Shown: positions 25,563 to 31,981 of the stretch, piece by piece
Position numbering within the stretch: position 1 is the first letter of the stretch
Layout: every line of letters starts with the position of its first letter
NCBI GenBank assembly: GCA_001567105.1
Contig: LMZR01000025.1
Location: forward strand, 1-32,765
Source: Chloroflexi bacterium OLB14
GTDB taxonomy: Bacteria > Chloroflexota > Anaerolineae > Anaerolineales > Villigracilaceae
Direction of reading: 5' to 3'
DNA: 32,765 bases
Notes under the pieces: generated by a model
Told to the model about the DNA's origin: nothing
Databases searched by the model: none
Seen by the model: the letters and a program-made list of their open reading frames with translations, nothing else
Program-made: the position numbers and the translations under genes

Positions 25563-25572
25563 AGATATAAAT

Positions 25573-25605
25573 TCCCCTCTCTTTTTAGGAGAGGGGTTAG
25601 GGGTG
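25573..25605. repeat. Hairpin repeat upstream of the ProRS-like gene
   Basis: CCCCTCTC (25574-25581) pairs with GAGAGGGG (25590-25597), followed by TTAGGGGTGAGG. This type of repeat is widespread in bacterial metagenomes. It may end the bactofilin transcript (stop at 25614). Confidence 0.6.
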
Positions 25606-25613
25606 AGGTCAGA

Positions 25614-26138
25614 TTACGATTCGCTTTTCTTCTTGCGCGTCATCTTTTGAGTTGAATCAATCACAGCATTTGATTCAGGAATCTGAATCTGTGTTTGTGC
25701 AATTGATTCTTCCACCGCCGCTTCGGATGGTGTAGTATCTGGAGTTGGCTCGATATTTAATTCAACAGATTCTTCCATGCGAATTTGACCACGCAAGAAA
25801 GCGCCTTCTTCAGTGACAAATGCAGTCGTGATGACATCTCCCCACACTCTACCCGATGAACGAATTTCAAGTTTTTGTGTGGTGATATTTCCACGCACAG
25901 CCCCAGCCACGATGACTGTATTGGCGCGCACATCTTGACAAGTTACGCGCCCAGTTTCACCGACAACTAACATGCCACGCAATGCAATTTCACCTTCAAA
26001 TGCACCTTCAATGCGTACACCACCAGAGCCATTGATACTGCCATGCCAAATCACACCTGAGCCAAGCACAGAGGTGATTCTTTCAACAGATTGCACAGGT
26101 TGAGATGTTTCAGTAGGGGTTGAGTTACGTTTGAACAT
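25614..26138 (-). CDS. Bactofilin family protein
   Basis: This 174-residue protein has a central bactofilin (polymer-forming cytoskeletal) beta-helix at about 20-120: ITSVLGSGVIWHGSINGSGGVRIEGAFEGEI, VVGETGRVTCQDVRANTVIVAGAVRGNI, LEIRSSGRVWGDVITTAF. Six-residue strand periodicity and hydrophobic repeats are evident. The N- and C-terminal tails are polar and disordered; the C-terminus ends in a basic KMTRKKKS stretch that may bind membrane or DNA. Bactofilins polymerise without nucleotide and organise wall synthesis or cell shape. Its own short transcript is flanked by repeats on both sides. Confidence 0.88.
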   Translation of the reverse strand: MFKRNSTPTETSQPVQSVERITSVLGSGVIWHGSINGSGGVRIEGAFEGEIALRGMLVVGETGRVTCQDVRANTVIVAGAVRGNITTQKLEIRSSGRVWGDVITTAFVTEEGAFLRGQIRMEESVELNIEPTPDTTPSEAAVEESIAQTQIQIPESNAVIDSTQKMTRKKKSES

Positions 26139-26169
26139 ATTGATTCAATTTTACCCTTAAAACAAAACC

Positions 26170-26299
26170 GCTGGTTGAGTAGCCTTGAGCGTTCTGTGCG
26201 AAAGGCGTATCGAAACCAGCAGTTATTGGAAAACAAAAAGTTATTTGAAAATTTGTGGTCTCGATATGGGGCGAGATAACCTCGCCCCTACTCGACCAC
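26170..26299. repeat. Two palindromic units between bactofilin and fabI
   Basis: Unit 1 (26170-26220) runs from GCTGGTTGAGTAG to CGTATCGAAACCAGC; unit 2 (26255-26299) from GTGGTCTCGATA to TACTCGACCAC. The ends are the GGTCGAGTAG/CGTATCGAGACC arms also found in glpK. The stop codon of fabI (26288-26290) lies inside unit 2 and the last codons (GTG GTC GAG) are repeat sequence. Confidence 0.75.
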
Positions 26300-27112
26300 C
26301 GAAGATATTATGTACTCGCTCTTCTCTTCTTTTCCAGCAATTTGCACGCCCATAATATTGAAACCAGAATCGATATACTGAATTTCACCCGTCACACGTT
26401 TAGATAAATCGGATGCTAAAAAGACAGCCGTATCGCCAACATCTTCAATGGTTACATTTTCGCGTAGAGGCGCGGCATCTGCAAAATGCTTGTACATATC
26501 TCTAAAGCCACCAACACCAGCCGCCGCTAAAGTTCGAATCGGACCCGCTGAAATTGAATTGACTCGAATCTTTTGCGGACCTAAATCATAAGCCAAATAG
26601 CGTGTTGCAGATTCCAATGCCGCTTTGGCAACGCCCATCACGTTGTAGTGAGGAGCAACCTTCACTGCGCCAGAACCATACGTCAGACACATCACAGAAG
26701 CGTAAGGGTTAAGAATCGGCACAAAAGCGTGAGTCAACGCCACAAACGAATAAACAGAAATATCCAAAGCATTTCTAAAACCTTCACGGCTGGTTTCATG
26801 AAAAGGTCTGCTCAATTCATCACGCCCTGCAAATGCAATCGAATGAACCAACACATCAACTTTGCCAAAATGTTTTGCGGCTTTTTCTGCTACATCTTTA
26901 ATTTGTTCATCACTACTTACATCACATTGCTCAACCCATTTGCAATCCACTTTTTCAGCCAACGGCTTCACGCGTTTTTCAAGCATTTCACCTGCATAAC
27001 TAATTCCGATATTCGCGCCTTCACGTTTAAAGGCTTGCACAATTCCCCAAGCAATAGATTTATCATTTGCCAAACCAAACACTAACGCATTTTTACCTTC
27101 AAGTAAACCCAT
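26288..27112 (-). CDS. fabI: Enoyl-ACP reductase (NADH)
   Basis: Performs the last step of each fatty acid elongation cycle. The 274-residue SDR has the atypical nucleotide motif GLANDKSIAWGIVQAFKREG of FabI, HSIAFAG, and the active site YNVMGVAKAALE (Tyr-x6-Lys). SAGPIRTLAAAGVGGF is the substrate loop. An AAGGAG site precedes the ATG. The C-terminus after GVQIAGKEE is extended by SEYIISSVVE, of which the last residues are encoded by a palindromic repeat. The gene lies alone between repeats. Confidence 0.95.
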   Translation of the reverse strand: MGLLEGKNALVFGLANDKSIAWGIVQAFKREGANIGISYAGEMLEKRVKPLAEKVDCKWVEQCDVSSDEQIKDVAEKAAKHFGKVDVLVHSIAFAGRDELSRPFHETSREGFRNALDISVYSFVALTHAFVPILNPYASVMCLTYGSGAVKVAPHYNVMGVAKAALESATRYLAYDLGPQKIRVNSISAGPIRTLAAAGVGGFRDMYKHFADAAPLRENVTIEDVGDTAVFLASDLSKRVTGEIQYIDSGFNIMGVQIAGKEEKSEYIISSVVE

Positions 27113-27124
27113 ATCATCTCCTTA

Positions 27125-27168
27125 TGTCATTGCGAGGAAGACTTTAGTCTGACGCAGCAATCTCCTCG
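27125..27168. repeat. TCATTGCGAGGA-type repeat at the end of the glycosylase gene
   Basis: GTCATTGCGAGGA (27126-27138) starts a unit with inverted ends CGAGGA/TCCTCG (27133-27138, 27162-27167) and an inner AGACT/AGTCT hairpin. The TAA stop and the last codons of the downstream-reading glycosylase gene are part of it. A partial copy lies at 29230-29246. Confidence 0.7.
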
Positions 27169-27770
27169 TTTATTATTTTCCAATCTTTCACCAAGAATCT
27201 CCACGGCTTAGATAACCATGGCTCTGGTGTTTGATTTAACCCGACTCGTGCGCCAATCGTTACGATTTTATCTGGAATTTTAATTCCCGCTTCGATTCTT
27301 AACGGGGAAGTTGATTCTGTCAAGTCAGCATAGTTTTGGCTGATAGTGATTCCCAACGCCTGAGTTAACTTGCCAGGTCCAAACGTATCTCGTCCTTCGC
27401 GGCGTTTCATCATCAACTCAATTCCTTCAATTGGCTGAATCGCCCGAATCAAAACAGCGGCAGGGAAATTTATTTTTTCAGTCACGGCATTCAACATCCA
27501 ATGATTGCCATAAGTGAAATAAATATAAGCATGACCCGCTTCGCCATACATTGGGTCAGTTCGTTTTGTGCGCCCAGCCTTTGCATGGCAGGCTAAATCA
27601 TCTTCACCGATATATGCTTCTGTTTCAGTGATTAATCCAACTAATTTTTTTCCATTGGAAATATGAATTAACCTCGCGCCTAATAATTCTCGTGCAACGG
27701 TTAATGTGGGGCGATTATAAAATTTACGAGGAAGAGGAAAAGATTTAACCACAGAGATCACAGAGGGCAC
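27144..27770 (-). CDS. 3-methyladenine DNA glycosylase (AAG/MPG family)
   Basis: Removes alkylated purines from DNA. The conserved body is LPRKFYNRPTLTVARELLGARLI, GLITETEAYIGEDDLACHA (with the catalytic Glu), YVYF-like AYIYFTYGNHWMLN, VLIRAIQPIEG and GPGKLTQALGI. The body is of normal length for the family (about 195). Both ends are repeat-derived: the first residues (VISVV) read through the left inverted repeat of the GxxExxY unit with a GTG start, and the last (EEIAASD) read the TCATTGCGAGGA repeat. The natural start may be a GTG at 27756 or further in. Confidence 0.9.
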   Translation of the reverse strand: MPSVISVVKSFPLPRKFYNRPTLTVARELLGARLIHISNGKKLVGLITETEAYIGEDDLACHAKAGRTKRTDPMYGEAGHAYIYFTYGNHWMLNAVTEKINFPAAVLIRAIQPIEGIELMMKRREGRDTFGPGKLTQALGITISQNYADLTESTSPLRIEAGIKIPDKIVTIGARVGLNQTPEPWLSKPWRFLVKDWKIINEEIAASD

Positions 27771-28270
27771 AGAGATTTATTTAAAGTTTAGTTGGCGAGT
27801 CTTTTGATTCCGCCATGTTTTAACATTTTGACGTTGAAATTAAGCAACAATCCAATTTTGCCACCAGAAATTTTTAAATAAGAAAGCAGTTGCGCTTCAT
27901 GGATTCCAACCAAACTCTCTACTGATTTTATTTCTACAATTACGGCATCGTTGACTAATAAATCAAGTCTGTAGCCACAATCTAACTTTATATCTTTATA
28001 GGTCAAAGGTAAGGTTACTTCTTGTAATGCTTCATATCCACGCTGTAACAATTCATATCTTAAACATTCACGATAAGCAGACTCTAAAAGCCCAGGACCG
28101 AGATGGCGATGAACTTCAATTGCTGCACCAATAATTGCTTCTGTAATTTTATTTAGTTCTTCCATGCTCAATTGTTTCATCTTACTCCTTAAGACTAATC
28201 ACCAGCCAATCTTGGAAAATCACCTAAATCAATTATCTTAAAACCTCTGTGCTCTTCGTGTTCTCTGTGG
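27749..28270. mobile_element. Candidate mobile unit: GxxExxY gene bracketed by inverted CACAGAG repeats
   Basis: The left 30-nt end (27749-27778, CCACAGAGATCACAGAGGGC...) is the inverse of the right end (28241-28270), with 25 of 30 positions matching. The 522-bp unit contains only the GxxExxY gene, which reads away from the right end. The right end lies 8 bp from the epimerase stop; the left end provides the start region of the glycosylase. No target-site duplication is obvious. Confidence 0.5.
27788..28180 (-). CDS. GxxExxY protein (PD-(D/E)xK nuclease-like)
   Basis: This 130-residue protein has the name-giving motif GLLESAY after EVHRHLGPG, then PLTYKDIKLDCGYRLDLLVN and VIVEIKSVE: Asp followed by Glu-x-Lys, the metal site of PD-(D/E)xK nucleases. 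The end (LLLNFNVKMLKHGGIKRL) matches the family. AAGGAG precedes the ATG. The biological role of this very common family is unknown. It is not part of an operon and sits between a pair of inverted repeats, which suggests that it moves with them or acts on them (inference). Confidence 0.9.
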   Translation of the reverse strand: MKQLSMEELNKITEAIIGAAIEVHRHLGPGLLESAYRECLRYELLQRGYEALQEVTLPLTYKDIKLDCGYRLDLLVNDAVIVEIKSVESLVGIHEAQLLSYLKISGGKIGLLLNFNVKMLKHGGIKRLAN

Positions 28271-28278
28271 TGAAAAAA

Positions 28279-29202
28279 TTATTTAAATCTATTGTCTCTT
28301 TGCAAAGTCAATTTCAAACCTTCTTCTAATTTAATGGAAGGAGTAAAACGCAATTTTTCTTTTGCTAGATACAAATCCGCTTTCATGTGAGAGACTCCGC
28401 CCGAAGTTTGGGAGTTGTACACTACATTAGCTTTGCTGTTGGTTACATCTAAAACTTGCCTGATTAAATCTTTAATGGAGGTCTCTATTCCTGAGCCGAC
28501 GTTAATCGTAAGCCCGTTAATATTTGGTGCAGTAGATGCCGCGACCATAGCACTGACAACATCATCCACATAAATATAATCACGCGTTTGACTTCCATCA
28601 CCATGTGCGATTAATGTCCCGCCGCGCAGTGCTTGACGAAGATAATGTGGCACAACTGGTGGGTGAGATGGTGGCAAATGTTGACCAGGTCCATAAGCAT
28701 TGAAGATTCGTAAACTGACAGTTTCAATGTTCCATAAATTTCCAATAGTACGAACATAATATTCCGCCGCAAGTTTTGATACTGCATAAGGTGAACGTGG
28801 GTTTGGAGTTGTTGATTCTGTCAGAGTAGATTCGGCTAAATCTCCGTAAACAGCCCCAGACGACGACAGAACGACGCGTCTCACTCCAACATCACGCATG
28901 GCTTCCATCAAAGCCACTGTTCCACCAACATTGACTGCATTGTAATCTCGCGGATATAAAATTGATTCAGGCACTGAAACTCGCGCCGCCAGATGATAGA
29001 CAACATCTACATCTTGAAGCAACGTCCATAACTTTGGACGGTCACTGACATCACCACGCGTGAAATGCACATCAGGTGATAAAACTTGCGGGTCGCCAGT
29101 AGATAAATCATCCAGTCCGCGTACCTGATGACCTTGTTGTGCTAAATGATTTGCAAGCGCAGACCCAAGAAAGCCTGCCGCTCCTGTAATTAAGAAATTC
29201 AT
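28279..29202 (-). CDS. NAD-dependent sugar epimerase/dehydratase (GalE-like)
   Basis: This 307-residue extended SDR has FLITGAAGFLGSALANHL, YHLAARVSVPES, VVLSSSGAVYGDL with the catalytic Ser, and YAVSKLAAEYY (Tyr-x3-Lys). Nucleotide-sugar binding regions RIFNAYGPGQ and DGSQTRDYIYVDDVV are typical of UDP-glucose 4-epimerases and related UDP-sugar enzymes. The exact substrate cannot be fixed. It is probably transcribed from its own leaderless promoter and ends 8 bp before the right end of the GxxExxY unit. Confidence 0.88.
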   Translation of the reverse strand: MNFLITGAAGFLGSALANHLAQQGHQVRGLDDLSTGDPQVLSPDVHFTRGDVSDRPKLWTLLQDVDVVYHLAARVSVPESILYPRDYNAVNVGGTVALMEAMRDVGVRRVVLSSSGAVYGDLAESTLTESTTPNPRSPYAVSKLAAEYYVRTIGNLWNIETVSLRIFNAYGPGQHLPPSHPPVVPHYLRQALRGGTLIAHGDGSQTRDYIYVDDVVSAMVAASTAPNINGLTINVGSGIETSIKDLIRQVLDVTNSKANVVYNSQTSGGVSHMKADLYLAKEKLRFTPSIKLEEGLKLTLQRDNRFK

Positions 29203-29208
29203 AGTTTT

Positions 29209-29214
29209 ATTATA
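29209..29214 (-). promoter_or_regulatory. -10 box of the epimerase gene, leaderless arrangement
   Basis: A perfect TATAAT on the minus strand (29214-29209) ends 6 nt before the ATG at 29202. No ribosome binding site and no clear -35 box. Confidence 0.5.
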
Positions 29215-29229
29215 AGCGGGAAATTCTTC

Positions 29230-29246
29230 GTCATTGCGAGGACGAG
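29230..29246. repeat. Partial TCATTGCGAGGA repeat
   Basis: GTCATTGCGAGGA is identical to the 13 nt starting at 27126, followed by CGAG. It lies between the epimerase promoter and the stop of the EVE-like gene (29251). Confidence 0.55.
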
Positions 29247-29250
29247 ATTA

Positions 29251-29706
29251 TTAAATATTTTGCTTTACAAACTCACTCCAAATAATTTCTAACTCACTGG
29301 CAACATCGTTTGGGATTTGCACGCCAGACATGCGAACATCCCAGTGCATTTTTGAAAGTGTGGGCATGTTTAATAATTCACGTTCTAAAATTGGCTGAGA
29401 TTCTGAATTTAATAAAACATCGTACTGAATCTCTACATAATTTGCATTTTCACCTAAAGCAGATTTTGTCTCATCCCAATGCAAACCTTGAAAAGAATCT
29501 TTTGTTACGAAACCCGAAGCAAAAATTCCTTTTGGCTTTTCACCCAAACGAATGATAAAAAATCTATCACCCTTCAAAACTTTTCGTGATGTACCCGTTC
29601 CCCAACGGTCTAAAACTTTTTTGCCTTGTTTAACTTTTTGCGACATTTCTGCAAGGTCGTGCCAGCGCCATCGTTTGGGATTCCATGCAAGCAAGTAAGT
29701 TTTCAT
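29251..29706 (-). CDS. EVE-like (PUA-fold) domain protein
   Basis: This 151-residue single-domain protein has YLLAWNPKRWRWHDL, GTSRKVLKGDRFFIIRLG and PKGIFASGFV, the strand pattern of EVE/PUA-like domains, which read modified bases and often occur fused to HNH or McrB-type nucleases. Here it stands alone with AGGA upstream of the ATG. A role in sensing modified DNA or RNA is a family-based inference. It follows the glycosyltransferase gene by 9 nt in the opposite sense of function, so co-transcription is likely but a shared role is not. Confidence 0.6.
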   Translation of the reverse strand: MKTYLLAWNPKRWRWHDLAEMSQKVKQGKKVLDRWGTGTSRKVLKGDRFFIIRLGEKPKGIFASGFVTKDSFQGLHWDETKSALGENANYVEIQYDVLLNSESQPILERELLNMPTLSKMHWDVRMSGVQIPNDVASELEIIWSEFVKQNI

Positions 29707-29715
29707 TGTATTTTC

Positions 29716-30849
29716 CTATTGAAAAGTTAAAAGAAAATCTCTGATGCTTTTTGCTGTTTCTTCCCATTTGGGTTGGGATATATAACGCTTCCGTGCATTG
29801 AGTGAAAGTTGGTTTAATAAACTTCGATCTTTTACTAACTTTGAAATATATGTTGCAAGTGACTGTGAATCATTTGGCTCAATCAAAAAGCCAGTTTTTT
29901 CATGCTCAATGACTTCACTCGCCGCGCCAGCAGTTGTGCCAATGGCGGGCAGACCAAATCCCATGCCTTCGAGATACACAATCCCAAAGCCTTCATAAGA
30001 AGATGGGACAATAAGAACGTGAGCATGTTTTAGTTTTTGTTTGAGAGGTTCGTTATCAAGTGAAGAATGAAATGTAACCATAGACGATAGACCATTGACC
30101 ATGACAAACTCTTGCATTTGTTTAACATAATTGGGTTCAACATTTAACGAGCCAACAACATCTATTTTTATTATCGTCTGATTACTGTTTACTGATAACT
30201 GATCACTGGTAACTGCTTTTAACAAAGTATGAAGCCCTTTTCTCTCCATCACATTGCCTAAAAATAAAATTCGCAACTCTTCGGCTTTACTTCTTTCCAT
30301 AATTTCTGATTCCGAAATTGCTTCACCGAATCGGTCAGTGGGTGGGTAGGCAATCACAAAAGATTTTTCATTAACCATTAATCCATTAACTACGCCTTTT
30401 GTTGTCTGTGAATTAAAAATAAATCCATCCACACTTCTTAAATATTTCTTCTCGATGATTCTATAAAAGTCATTTTGCCATTTGGGACGTAATTCAGAAC
30501 ATCTTAAATGATGAACCAAACTGATGATTGGATAGGGATGCTTTCCACGATTTGCACCAATCAATGATGGATGATTGAGTTCGTCTTGAATCAGGATATC
30601 ATAGTTTTGGAGTGCAGGAGCTAAGTGCCCAGAATGGGTATGCTCCTGTACTTTCCAACGGCGAGCCGTTGGATTCCATAATCTAAAAGTGAAATTATCA
30701 GTTAAGTGTGCAAAATAATTTCGCCAAGGGAGAGAGATGATTTCAACTTCATCGCCTGCGTTTCTTAAATACTCAACTAATTTTCTATCATATAAATATC
30801 CACCGCTTAAAGTATCTAACGAGCCGTAAATGACAAATCCAATTTTCAT
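29716..30849 (-). CDS. GT-B (family 4-type) glycosyltransferase
   Basis: The 377-residue protein starts MKIGFVIYGSLDTLSGGYLYDR, the N-terminal domain of family 4-like enzymes. The C-terminal domain shows RILFLGNVMERKGLHTLLKA, VLIVPSSYEGFGIVYLEGMGFGLPAIGT and the donor-binding E(x7)E motif within it. Residues about 212-223 (VTSDQLSVNSNQ) are encoded by a dispersed repeat (30178-30216) at a surface loop just before a strand. The gene follows the PTPS-like gene across a palindrome, and could glycosylate that pathway's product or a surface polymer. Confidence 0.85.
   Translation of the reverse strand: MKIGFVIYGSLDTLSGGYLYDRKLVEYLRNAGDEVEIISLPWRNYFAHLTDNFTFRLWNPTARRWKVQEHTHSGHLAPALQNYDILIQDELNHPSLIGANRGKHPYPIISLVHHLRCSELRPKWQNDFYRIIEKKYLRSVDGFIFNSQTTKGVVNGLMVNEKSFVIAYPPTDRFGEAISESEIMERSKAEELRILFLGNVMERKGLHTLLKAVTSDQLSVNSNQTIIKIDVVGSLNVEPNYVKQMQEFVMVNGLSSMVTFHSSLDNEPLKQKLKHAHVLIVPSSYEGFGIVYLEGMGFGLPAIGTTAGAASEVIEHEKTGFLIEPNDSQSLATYISKLVKDRSLLNQLSLNARKRYISQPKWEETAKSIRDFLLTFQ
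30178..30216. repeat. AGTTATCAGT-type repeat in frame inside the glycosyltransferase gene
   Basis: On the minus strand CAGTTACCAGTGATCAG and TTATCAGTAAACAGTAATCAG-like units repeat a CAGTNA(T/A)CAGT theme. It is translated as VTSDQLSVNSNQ without disturbing the frame. Such units are usually intergenic. Confidence 0.65.
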
Positions 30850-30859
30850 AAATTTTTAT

Positions 30860-30926
30860 GGGACGCGGACGAGCGCTGATAAACGCGGAAAATAAAATCG
30901 GCGTCCCCAGCGTTTATCAGCGTCCA
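30860..30926. repeat. Palindromic repeat at the PTPS/glycosyltransferase junction
   Basis: CGCTGATAAACGC (30874-30886) is perfectly inverted as GCGTTTATCAGCG (30910-30922), with GGACGC ends. The TGA stop of the PTPS-like gene and its last codons (Ile-Gly-Arg) are repeat sequence. Confidence 0.75.
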
Positions 30927-31294
30927 ATTTGAAATGCCGACCATGCTGAATCGTTTTCCCATAACACAACTTTCACTTCGGAAATATTTTTGGCTTTGAT
31001 ACGTTCATTCAACGCCGTACATAAAATCCGCGCGAAATGTTCAATGGATGGATTCAAACCTGCAAACTCTGGCTTTTCATTTAACATCTGTTCTTTGTAA
31101 TAATTCACAACTTCATCTAAATGTTTTTCAACATCCACAATATCAACTAAATAACCATGCTCATCTAAATCATTCCCTGCAAGTCGTAATTCAAGGATGT
31201 AGTGATGGGAGTTAGGAAAATTTTCCGCTCCCCAATCACCTCCAATTAAAAAATGACGCGCAATAAAATCTCTTCGTACTCCAAGTGTATACAT
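30917..31294 (-). CDS. 6-pyruvoyl-tetrahydropterin synthase/QueD-like protein
   Basis: The start MYTLGVRRDF at 31294 follows AGGAG by 6 nt. This 125-residue protein has the PTPS fold signatures FIARHFLIGG (first zinc His), NSHHYILELRLAG (further His ligands), LVDIVDVEKHLDEVV, LNPSIEHFARIL and VLWENDSAWSAF (substrate Glu). The usual catalytic Cys before the His pair is absent, as in several PTPS subgroups of unknown reaction. The last residues are repeat-derived. It is clustered with a ComB-like phosphatase, a zinc-type dehydrogenase and a glycosyltransferase. Confidence 0.78.
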   Translation of the reverse strand: MYTLGVRRDFIARHFLIGGDWGAENFPNSHHYILELRLAGNDLDEHGYLVDIVDVEKHLDEVVNYYKEQMLNEKPEFAGLNPSIEHFARILCTALNERIKAKNISEVKVVLWENDSAWSAFQIGR

Positions 31295-31303
31295 CAAAAT
31301 CTC

Positions 31304-31981
31304 CTAAATTTTAATCGCTTGCATCACAAGTAAATTATTTTTTCTGGTAATCGGCATAGCAAAATCAAATGTATTGATGCGTGTGCAATAATCTACATCT
31401 GTTTCAGGAAATTTAGGTTGATTAGGATCAAGATGTTGCACAGCATCTCTTGATTGATATACTCGCTTGATAAAACTTTGCGCTTCAACTACTTCACCTG
31501 TAAATTGCTTTTCTAAAAATTCAGCACAAGCCACATCTTCATCATTATTCATGCCACCTGTAATTACAAATGTAATTTCGTTTGCATTTAATTTCAAAAC
31601 ATAATTAATAGTTGCTTGTGCCACTACAAAACTTGTGGCTAACATTACATCAGCATTTTTACTGCGCACAGCACCTTGTGTCCCTGCACTAGTTCTTTGG
31701 ATTAATGTAATGTCAGCCAAATCATGTTCTAAAATTTGCGTGGGAGAATTACCAAAATCAAAACCTTCAGGGGGTAATCCACCAACTTCGCCCATAACTT
31801 TTGCATTTTTTGTTTTTGATTTTAAATCTAAAGCCTCTTGCACTTCACTAACTAAATAAATTTTTTTTGCCCCGCGCGAAAAAGCATACGCCGCAGTAGA
31901 GAAGGCGCGTAATACATCAATGATAAGCACAATACCTTTTGCACTTTCACAATTATCAAGCGTGGTGTAATTAAATTTCAT
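31304..31981 (-). CDS. ComB-family 2-phosphosulfolactate phosphatase-like protein
   Basis: The ATG at 31981 overlaps the end of the dehydrogenase gene by 11 nt. The 225-residue protein shows the ComB signatures: IDVLRAFSTAAYAFSRGA, GEVGGLPPEGFDFGNSP, LIQRTSAGTQGAV and CAEFLEKQF. Archaeal ComB makes sulfolactate for coenzyme M; bacteria without coenzyme M also carry family members of unknown substrate. It is coupled to the dehydrogenase upstream and followed after 9 nt by the PTPS-like gene, so the three act in one pathway (inference). Confidence 0.85.
   Translation of the reverse strand: MKFNYTTLDNCESAKGIVLIIDVLRAFSTAAYAFSRGAKKIYLVSEVQEALDLKSKTKNAKVMGEVGGLPPEGFDFGNSPTQILEHDLADITLIQRTSAGTQGAVRSKNADVMLATSFVVAQATINYVLKLNANEITFVITGGMNNDEDVACAEFLEKQFTGEVVEAQSFIKRVYQSRDAVQHLDPNQPKFPETDVDYCTRINTFDFAMPITRKNNLLVMQAIKI

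Noticed and set aside
27749..28270. CRISPR array from the CACAGAG repeats
   Set aside because: Only short imperfect units in two inverted blocks, without regular spacers.
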